From RUG13615 sp040307715 (GTDB lineage Bacteria > Bacillota > Clostridia > Peptostreptococcales > Anaerovoracaceae): 20,460 nucleotides of DNA. The position numbers were made by a program, and so were the translations under genes. Each line of letters begins with the position of its first letter. Positions within the stretch are counted from its first letter, which is position 1. The stretch is from positions 1 through 20,460 of the forward strand of contig JAWRJC010000093.1 of the NCBI GenBank assembly GCA_040307715.1, given 5' to 3'. The notes beneath the pieces are model-generated. The model did no database searches. It had not been told where the DNA came from and saw only the letters and a program-made list of their open reading frames with translations. Below are positions 15,498 to 20,460 of this stretch, in pieces.

Positions 15498-15587
15498 TGG
15501 AGATTTTTTCAACGATTTTCAGTATTTCTGGCGGGGTGAATGCTTGCAGATTGCCAAAACACCTCAGAATCGTTGAAAAAGTCTCCA
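15498..15587 (+). repeat. Large AT-rich inverted repeat (hairpin 1), possible operon terminator
   Basis: Arms 15498-15517 and 15568-15587 pair over 20 bp with one wobble position and enclose about 50 nt that include a smaller TGGC/GCCA stem. The 3' arm is followed at once by CTTTTT (15588-15593), so it may end transcription of the symporter operon although the hairpin is unusually large. The stretch 15460-15815 has no convincing gene and is clearly more AT-rich than its neighbours. Confidence 0.7.
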
Positions 15588-15618
15588 CTTTTTCGCAAAA
15601 AAAAAGAAGAAGTGGAGA
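15582..15618 (+). repeat. Hairpin sharing an arm with hairpin 1
   Basis: TCTCCACTTTTTC (15582-15594) can pair with GAAGAAGTGGAGA (15606-15618) over 13 bp with one wobble and an A-rich loop. It competes with hairpin 1 for TCTCCA at 15582-15587, so the two structures are mutually exclusive in a transcript. No T-tract follows it. Confidence 0.6.
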
Positions 15619-15690
15619 AAGACACGAAGAATTAGAAGATGATACCAAGTTGCGACTTTTTGGGATCCTTTCTTCGAATATTTGAAAGAA

Positions 15691-15780
15691 AGAGAACTAT
15701 TTTCAATGTTTGCAAAGCCAAAAGGCGCGAGTCCGAAAACCGCGCCTTGTGTCGCTCGAAAACGTTGAAGACAGTTCTCT
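15691..15780. repeat. Second large AT-rich inverted repeat (hairpin 2)
   Basis: Arms 15691-15711 and 15760-15780 pair over 21 nt with three non-Watson-Crick positions (two wobbles and one A-C on the plus strand). A GC-rich inner hairpin (15722-15748) sits in the loop. Its TTTTCAATGTTT arm resembles TTTTCAACGATT of hairpin 1, so the two may be copies of one element about 100 nt apart. Confidence 0.65.
15720..15748 (-). terminator. Intrinsic terminator of the GNAT gene
   Basis: On the minus strand AAGGCGCG pairs with CGCGCCTT around an 11-nt loop and is followed by TTTT (complement of 15720-15723). It lies 67 nt past the end of the minus-strand acetyltransferase gene. On the plus strand the tail is not T-rich, so it serves mainly the minus strand. 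It is nested inside hairpin 2. Confidence 0.7.
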
Positions 15781-15815
15781 CTTTTGAATAAACAGCCGAA
15801 AGGGACTGGATTCTC

Positions 15816-16382
15816 CTATTTGAAGTTCTTGTGGATCAGGTACCGGTCCTTACCGCCGTACAGCGGCCGGCGGTCGACGATCTCCCAGCCGAGGATCAGG
15901 AAATTGTTGTAACTGTACGGGTTGATCGGTGAGATCGAAGTGTACCCTTCGGTCGCGCCGAGGTCGATGGCTTCGCCGATGCGGATTTTGTTGAAGAGAC
16001 GCTGCAGACCGTGGCCGCGCCACTTCGGAACGACCATCGTGAGGTCGAGCGAGCAAGTCTTCGCCAGGCGCTCGTCGTCGTAGTCGAAATAGTGCCCGTA
16101 GTTCTTCTCTTTCGTCGGGGTGGTGTTGGCGATCAGCACGGAATATCCTGCAAGCTCACCGTTGTCCGCGAAGGCGATGTAGCAGTAGTCGGTCTCGAGG
16201 GCATCGAGGGACTCTTCGCGTGTGTAGGTCGAATAGATATTCTTGTCGGGCAGGGCGTCCATGATGGTGTCCTGCAGCTGCATCACGTAGTCGACGTCAT
16301 CCGGCGTCGCGCGGCGGATGTGAAAGACGGTCGGCTCGCCGCGGCCGTTCATCAGTTCGATGTCAAAAGGCAACTGGATCAT
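15816..16382 (-). CDS. GNAT family N-acetyltransferase
   Basis: The chosen ATG (complement of 16380-16382) sits 8 nt after a perfect AAGGAGG, giving 188 residues; an upstream in-frame ATG at 16403 is not favoured. GNAT enzymes move an acetyl group from acetyl-CoA to an amine. After FHIRRATPDDVDYVMQLQD the central strand YCYIAFADNGELAGYSVLI is typical, and the acetyl-CoA pyrophosphate loop is VVPKWRGHGLQRLF (R-G-H-G). The C-terminal YTSISPINPYSYNNFLILGW with a Tyr/Asn helix fits the family. The DYDDERLAKTCSLDLTMVV segment lies in the middle. The substrate is unknown. It is a single gene, with its own extended -10 promoter upstream and a terminator downstream, and is convergent with the symporter operon. 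Confidence 0.9.
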   Translation of the reverse strand: MIQLPFDIELMNGRGEPTVFHIRRATPDDVDYVMQLQDTIMDALPDKNIYSTYTREESLDALETDYCYIAFADNGELAGYSVLIANTTPTKEKNYGHYFDYDDERLAKTCSLDLTMVVPKWRGHGLQRLFNKIRIGEAIDLGATEGYTSISPINPYSYNNFLILGWEIVDRRPLYGGKDRYLIHKNFK

Positions 16383-16390
16383 AGGGGGTT

Positions 16391-16397
16391 CCTCCTT
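16391..16397 (-). promoter_or_regulatory. Strong Shine-Dalgarno that fixes the GNAT start
   Basis: AAGGAGG on the minus strand, 8 nt before the ATG at 16382. An upstream in-frame ATG at 16403 lies on the other side of it and would make the site part of the coding sequence. Confidence 0.85.
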
Positions 16398-16414
16398 ATT
16401 CAAATGGTGAACTC

Positions 16415-16423
16415 ATTATAGCA
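16415..16423 (-). promoter_or_regulatory. Extended -10 promoter for the GNAT gene
   Basis: On the minus strand TGcTATAAT is present: a perfect TATAAT (complement of 16415-16420) with the extended TG. The -35 region is weak, as is usual for extended -10 promoters. Transcription would start near 16408, about 26 nt before the gene. Confidence 0.7.
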
Positions 16424-16435
16424 CAGAAGCATCAT

Positions 16436-16463
16436 TTGCAGTAAAATAGTAACGTATTAAAAT
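16436..16463 (+). promoter_or_regulatory. Possible promoter for the VWA/AAA+ operon
   Basis: TTGCAG (16436-16441), a 16-nt spacer and TAAAAT (16458-16463) precede the TTG start at 16503. The -35 is a partial match, so confidence is modest. It lies back to back with the GNAT promoter. Confidence 0.4.
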
Positions 16464-16488
16464 CTGCAGACGGAGTCTGTGCAGCCCT

Positions 16489-16494
16489 GAGGAG
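16489..16494 (+). promoter_or_regulatory. Shine-Dalgarno supporting the TTG start of the VWA gene
   Basis: GAGGAG lies 8 nt before a TTG at 16503. The encoded protein begins MSLNLNEIFATLADKVPQW from this codon, and no ATG start with a comparable site is near. Confidence 0.75.
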
Positions 16495-16502
16495 AAACGC
16501 CT

Positions 16503-17567
16503 TTGAGTCTGAATCTGAATGAGATCTTCGCAACGCTTGCCGATAAGGTCCCGCAGTGGGGGCCTCTGATCGACATGCTCGAATTCAGAGAGTCAAAGGA
16601 TGCCGCACCGGTCGATAACGATGGGCGGACCGTGTATTACAATACGCTGAAAATGCAGTACTACTCGCCGTCGACGCAGGTCTTTTATTTTGCGCAGCAG
16701 CTGATGCATGTACAGCTCGCGCATGCGCAGCGCGGGGAAGGCCGCGATCCGGCGCTCTGGAAACGCGCCACGGATGACGTAGTCGGGGAGATGCTGATCG
16801 CGGACGGCTTTCAGCAGCCGGAAGACAGACGCCGCCGTACCGAGGCGCAGGGTGTCTGTGCGGAAGACCTGTATGTGCGCTATGTGCGCCGTGCGGAGGA
16901 GGGGGAAGAGGCGGAGGACGCCGAAGAACCGCCTGATAAGGAAGAACCGCCGAAGAAAAAAACGGATGTTGCCGGCAAGCATGCGGGCAATGACCACGGC
17001 GCGAAGGAGCGGGAAATCGAAGACCCCGGTCTGGCGAAGGCGGTGGCGGGACTCGCGGACCTGCTCGAGCCGAGTATGCAGATCGACTACGACTGGTTCC
17101 CGGGAGACACGATCCGCGACGGGATGCTGCGGGAGCGATTCCGCCCGTATCCTGTGCCGCATGCCGAGATCCTGCTCGACACCAGCGCGTCGATCGACGC
17201 GGAACTGCTGCGGACGTTCGTGCGGGGCGTCAAGGGCCTGCTCGCGGAAGACGCTGTGGTGCGGGTCGGCTGCTTCGATACGAAGTTTTACGGCTGGCAT
17301 GACGTACGCTCCGAGCAGGACATTCAGAACCTCGAACTGAAAGGTGCCGGCGGAACGGACTTTGAGACTGCCATCCACGCATTCACGGGGGACGCTGAGA
17401 CACGCATCATCTTCACGGACGGCTATGCGGAGATGCCGCCCGACCGCTGCGACGCCATCTGGCTCGTGTACAGCAGCACGCCGATCCACCCGGTGGGCGG
17501 CCGTGTCATCTATGTAGGAAAACCGGAGGAGACCGAACGGGATGAAATCGATTTTCTTATCACATAA
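16503..17567 (+). CDS. VWA domain protein (DUF2201-like) with degenerate metallopeptidase motif
   Basis: Starts at TTG 16503 with GAGGAG 8 nt upstream; 354 residues. It resembles the putative metallopeptidase/VWA proteins (PF13203 plus PF09967) that commonly pair with MoxR AAA+ ATPases. The N-terminal part (about 1-130) aligns with the family around its HExxH site, but here the sequence is AQQLMHVQLAH. The first His and catalytic Glu are Gln65 and Gln66, whereas His69 and His74 stay, so peptidase activity is unlikely. A strongly charged Glu/Lys/Pro linker spans about 130-178. The C-terminal VWA domain keeps a metal-ion-dependent adhesion site: DTSAS from Asp226, GAGGTD with Thr285, and FTDG with Asp306. 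The gene overlaps the next by 26 nt, so the two are probably translated together. It may act as a chaperone-like adaptor for the AAA+ protein. Confidence 0.85.
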   Translation: MSLNLNEIFATLADKVPQWGPLIDMLEFRESKDAAPVDNDGRTVYYNTLKMQYYSPSTQVFYFAQQLMHVQLAHAQRGEGRDPALWKRATDDVVGEMLIADGFQQPEDRRRRTEAQGVCAEDLYVRYVRRAEEGEEAEDAEEPPDKEEPPKKKTDVAGKHAGNDHGAKEREIEDPGLAKAVAGLADLLEPSMQIDYDWFPGDTIRDGMLRERFRPYPVPHAEILLDTSASIDAELLRTFVRGVKGLLAEDAVVRVGCFDTKFYGWHDVRSEQDIQNLELKGAGGTDFETAIHAFTGDAETRIIFTDGYAEMPPDRCDAIWLVYSSTPIHPVGGRVIYVGKPEETERDEIDFLIT

Positions 17568-19179
17568 ACAAGTCTTTGAGAGTCCGCTGCCGCTGTTCCG
17601 CGCGACCGGGCAGACGTGTGCGGCGACCGATCTGGCGCTCCTGACCGTGCCGGATGACGGCTTTGCGCTGCACGACGGGGACATCAACTGGTACCTGGGA
17701 GAGGGCGCCTGCGTAGACCGCGGCGGCCGTGACGAAGCCTGCAATGTGCTGGCGGTGCGGCCGGTGCTGCGTCTTGAGCCGGGTGAGGAATCGCTCCTCC
17801 GCAACGTCCGCGAAGCGGGCGGCATCGCGGCGGCCGAGTATGGATCATATCCGATGACGATCCTCGATCCGACGCTGCGGGACATGGCGGAAAAGGCTTA
17901 TGCGGACGGCACGCTGCCGGCAACGGAACTGACCTATACGGTCTGCGGCGAGAAACTGCCGGTCTGGCGGCTCGGCGCCAAACTGATCGTCCGTGTGACA
18001 GCGAGCGAAGACAATGCGGCCGGCTATGTGCAGCTGTCCGACGGAACGGCGCTCGCTGCGGGGAGCGACGTGTTCCTCGAAGTGCGGCCGGTGCGCTGGT
18101 ATTTCGATACAGCCAATCATCTGCTGATCTGCGGCAGAGCCCTGTTCGCGGGGATGGAGCGCGGGGAAGCAGCTGCGTATCTGGAAGAGCGGTTCATCGG
18201 GGAACTCACCGCCGAAGACAAGATGCGCGAGGCACAGGAAGCCGCTGAAAAAGGCCCGTTCCGGGTCGAAGCGCACGACGAACTGGAACTCATCCGCGCG
18301 TACGTCGAGGCGGACATCCCGGTCTTCATCCACGGCCTCGCCGGCGACGGCAAGAGCGACCGCGTCAAGGAGATCGACCCGCAGGTGCTGGATATCGAAC
18401 TGGTCAACGAAACGCCCGAGACGATCAACGGCAGGGCGATCTATAACGAAACCAAGGATGAGATCATCGACGTCAAACCAACGTGGCTGGTCAAGATGGA
18501 GCGCCTCTGCGAGGACGGGGAAACGCACATCCTCTTCTTTGACGAACTCACCAACGCGACCAAACAGACCCAGTCGGTCATCTTCAAGATCGTGCTGGAG
18601 CGCGTTGTCAACAACCGCTGGCCGCTGCCGCCCAATGCGCGCATTGTGGCTGCAGGTAACGACCGCAGTGAGTCCACGGTCTCACACGATCTGGCGGAGC
18701 CGCTGTTCGGGCGTTTTGCGCACATCTACATCCGCACGACCGTGGAGAACTGGATGCCGTGGGCGGTCGGCAAGGGGATCAACCCGTATGTCATGGAATT
18801 CCTCGCGAACAACGACCTGTATCTGCGCACGGCATACACCGGCACGGAAGGGTATGCCGATCCGCGCCGCTGGGAGATGGTCTCGCGGGTGTTGGACCAC
18901 TCCGGCAACGACTTCGCGCTGCTCGAACCGCTGGTCGGGCACGAAACAGCAGAGGCGTTCATCCGCTTCTTCAAGGCGCAGGAAGAGCTCGCGGAGCTCG
19001 GCAGCTACACCGATGAGGAACTGTCGCACTTCACGATCGCGCGCCGGTATCAGCTGGCGCAGCAGTGCCTGTACGCGTCCGGCAGCAAACCGGAAGAGGC
19101 GCGTGCGCTCGTCGCGCGGCTCGGCGCGGAGTATCTGGCGTGGTACGACTACGTGCTCGCGCGCAAGAAGGGGCTGTGA
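17542..19179 (+). CDS. MoxR-like AAA+ ATPase with a large N-terminal extension
   Basis: Overlaps the VWA gene end; GGAGGAG lies upstream of the ATG at 17542. It encodes 545 residues. The AAA+ module (about 255-480) has Walker A GLAGDGKS at 265-272, Walker B ILFFDELTNA with Asp334-Glu335, sensor-1 Asn373 in AAGNDRS and a candidate arginine finger Arg391 in LFGRFAH. This is typical of MoxR/ATPase-associated ATPases. They remodel proteins with VWA partners, as in metal-cofactor insertion. The first 250 residues are unusual. WYLGEGACVDRGGRDEACN followed by VRPVLRL, then EYGSYPM and EVRPVRWYFD, recall the DUF6273-type fold (a lectin-like or sulfatase-modifying-like pattern). That assignment is uncertain. 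The C-terminus (480-545) is helical. Order VWA then AAA+ is reversed relative to many moxR operons. Cytoplasmic; no membrane segment seen. Confidence 0.88.
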   Translation: MKSIFLSHKQVFESPLPLFRATGQTCAATDLALLTVPDDGFALHDGDINWYLGEGACVDRGGRDEACNVLAVRPVLRLEPGEESLLRNVREAGGIAAAEYGSYPMTILDPTLRDMAEKAYADGTLPATELTYTVCGEKLPVWRLGAKLIVRVTASEDNAAGYVQLSDGTALAAGSDVFLEVRPVRWYFDTANHLLICGRALFAGMERGEAAAYLEERFIGELTAEDKMREAQEAAEKGPFRVEAHDELELIRAYVEADIPVFIHGLAGDGKSDRVKEIDPQVLDIELVNETPETINGRAIYNETKDEIIDVKPTWLVKMERLCEDGETHILFFDELTNATKQTQSVIFKIVLERVVNNRWPLPPNARIVAAGNDRSESTVSHDLAEPLFGRFAHIYIRTTVENWMPWAVGKGINPYVMEFLANNDLYLRTAYTGTEGYADPRRWEMVSRVLDHSGNDFALLEPLVGHETAEAFIRFFKAQEELAELGSYTDEELSHFTIARRYQLAQQCLYASGSKPEEARALVARLGAEYLAWYDYVLARKKGL

Positions 19180-19188
19180 GTGCGGTGC

Positions 19189-19268
19189 TGCAACGGTTTG
19201 GAAGACCTGCAACGCGCAGTTGCAACCGCTGGTTGCGGGATTTCCAAGCGGACTTGATAGTCTGCAAC
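19189..19268 (+). repeat. TGCAAC repeat cluster with overlapping hairpins
   Basis: In the 263-nt gap after the AAA+ gene, TGCAAC occurs four times (19189, 19208, 19221, 19263). TGCAAC at 19208-19213 pairs with GTTGCA at 19219-19224. GCAACC at 19222-19227 pairs with GGTTGC at 19231-19236. The two stems overlap and are alternatives. There is no T-tract and no coding signal. The rest of the gap (19270-19442) is GC-rich, and I see nothing clear in it beyond the ribosome site before the next gene. Confidence 0.5.
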
Positions 19269-19442
19269 CGCATAGAGAAGTAAGATCGAGACAAGAAAAG
19301 GGCAGAGCCGCAAGACGATCCGGAGTGCCGGGCAGGCACCGGAGGATTCGCGGGATGCCGGGTCACCGGCAGGCGGCAAAAGCAGGAATCAGAAAACGCG
19401 CGCAAGGAGCGATTCCTCAGTAAGGCCCGGAAGGAGCAAGAA

Positions 19443-20460
19443 ATGATCTTAGCAGATAAAATCATCGAACTGAGAAAGAAAAACGGCTGGTCCCAGGAAG
19501 AACTGGCAGAGAAACTGGACGTCAGCAGACAGTCCATCAGCAAGTGGGAAGGCGCCCAGTCCATCCCCGACATGAACCGCATCATCCGCCTCTCCGAGGT
19601 GTTTGGTGTCAGCACGGACTTCTTATTAAAAGATGAACTCGAATTCGACGATACGGCTGCTCCCGGCATTGCCACGGCGACGGCGGATATCCCGGTGGAC
19701 ACCGGCGCGGAACTCTCGGTCCGCACGGTCAGCGCGGAGGAAGCAACGTCTTTTATGAATTACCGCTTCATGGCGGCCGGGCGCATCGCCATCGGCGTCC
19801 TCCTGTGCATCCTTTCGCCGATCCTGCTGATCCTGCTCAGCGCGGCAGCAGAGGCCGGACAGATCGGTCTGACCGAAGACCAGGGTGCCGGCGCAGGGCT
19901 GATCGTCCTCATCCTGCTGGTCGGCGCAGCGGTCGCGCTGTTCGTCACCACCGGCCTCAAGGGCAAACGCTTTGAGTACTTTGAAAACGAAGCCATCGAA
20001 ACGATGTACGGCGTCGACGGGCTCGTCAAGGACCGGCGCGAAAAGTTCCGCAGCACCTACACGTGGCAGCTGGTTGCAGGCATCGTGCTGTGCGTTCTGG
20101 CCTGTGTCCCGCTGTTCATCGCGATGCTCATCTTCGGGGATGATGACACGCCGTACAATGATTACCGGTACGCGGTGGCCGTGGCCATTCTGCTGGGACT
20201 GGTGGCGATCGGCGTCTTCCTCATCGTCCGTGCATGCGTCGTCTGGGGCGGTTTCCAGATGCTGCTCGAGACCGGCGAGTACACCCGCGGTCAAAAGCTC
20301 GAGAACAAAAGGAATGAGCACATCGGCGGCATTTACTGGGGCGCTGCGACCGTGATCTACCTCGCCTGGAGCTTCATCACGATGCGCTGGTATCAGACCT
20401 GGATCGTCTGGCCGATCGCAGGCGTCGGATACGGCCTGCTCCTCGCGGTCCTGCGGGCGG
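19443..20460 (+). CDS. XRE-type helix-turn-helix regulator fused to membrane helices (partial)
   Basis: Starts at ATG 19443 after AAGGAG (19431-19436) and runs off the window; 339 codons are visible with no stop. The N-terminus is a classic XRE/Cro HTH: IIELRKKNGWSQEELAEKLD, SRQSISKWEGAQSIPD, MNRIIRLSEVFGVSTDFLLK. A flexible acidic stretch (about 63-95) links it to membrane segments near residues 110-132, 150-175, 205-228, 240-262 and 298-318, with the last near the edge. Such proteins are membrane-bound regulators in Bacillota. Targets are unknown, and the neighbouring operon may be one. The long gap upstream holds the TGCAAC hairpins and no recognised promoter. It was not tested whether the protein is complete beyond the edge. 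Confidence 0.88.
   Translation, partial: MILADKIIELRKKNGWSQEELAEKLDVSRQSISKWEGAQSIPDMNRIIRLSEVFGVSTDFLLKDELEFDDTAAPGIATATADIPVDTGAELSVRTVSAEEATSFMNYRFMAAGRIAIGVLLCILSPILLILLSAAAEAGQIGLTEDQGAGAGLIVLILLVGAAVALFVTTGLKGKRFEYFENEAIETMYGVDGLVKDRREKFRSTYTWQLVAGIVLCVLACVPLFIAMLIFGDDDTPYNDYRYAVAVAILLGLVAIGVFLIVRACVVWGGFQMLLETGEYTRGQKLENKRNEHIGGIYWGAATVIYLAWSFITMRWYQTWIVWPIAGVGYGLLLAVLRA

Noticed and set aside
15497..15685. 62-codon plus-strand reading frame in the AT-rich gap
   Set aside because: It runs through the hairpin arms, has no good ribosome binding site and no recognisable family, so it is probably chance.
19254..19286. TTGATA and TAAGAT as a promoter before the XRE gene
   Set aside because: The spacer would be 21 nt, which is too long for a normal sigma-A promoter.

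Overview
The window looks like a GC-rich chromosome segment from a Gram-positive Bacillota organism, probably Clostridia-like. The grounds are strong AGGAGG-type ribosome binding sites, consensus sigma-A promoters, a lipobox lipoprotein start, DUF975, CmpB and XRE membrane proteins, and partner-switching (SpoIIAA/RsbW-type) modules. No rRNA, tRNA, CRISPR array or complete insertion sequence was seen. All family names come from motifs recognised by eye; no database search was run.

Layout. (1) 1-3310: a terminator, guaA (GMP synthase), an acyltransferase-3 membrane protein, a translationally coupled but frameshifted lipoprotein remnant, and a bidirectional terminator. (2) 3366-4025: a minus-strand membrane protein of unknown function with a near-perfect sigma-A promoter. 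(3) 4220-11815: a tightly packed six-gene plus-strand operon. It encodes two membrane DUF218 (YdcF/SanA-like) paralogues flanking a nucleoside phosphorylase-like protein and a lipase-like hydrolase, then a membrane metallophosphoesterase and a DUF975-CmpB fusion. An envelope or membrane-lipid role is a reasonable but unproven inference. (4) 11811-15459: a three-gene operon with its own promoter. It encodes a stand-alone STAS protein, a STAS / APH-like kinase / RsbW-like ATPase fusion, and a degenerate RsbW-like domain fused to a dicarboxylate/amino-acid:cation symporter (SDF) fold. (5) 15460-15815: an AT-rich gene-free stretch with two large related hairpins between convergent genes. (6) 15816-16382: a minus-strand GNAT acetyltransferase. 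(7) 16503-19179: an overlapping pair, a VWA protein of the DUF2201 type with a ruined metallopeptidase motif and a MoxR-like AAA+ ATPase with an unusual N-terminal extension. (8) 19443-end: an XRE-type regulator fused to membrane segments, cut by the window edge.

The most striking content is the operon in (4). It puts every element of a partner-switching circuit (phosphorylatable STAS, ATPase/kinase and a second kinase-like domain) next to a transporter-like membrane protein that carries its own ATPase-like domain. The key nucleotide-binding residues appear lost in that domain, and the transporter appears to have lost most canonical sodium- and substrate-binding residues. My hypothesis is a membrane sensor or regulated transporter controlled by STAS/HATPase partner switching. 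The VWA/MoxR pair is a second unusual module.
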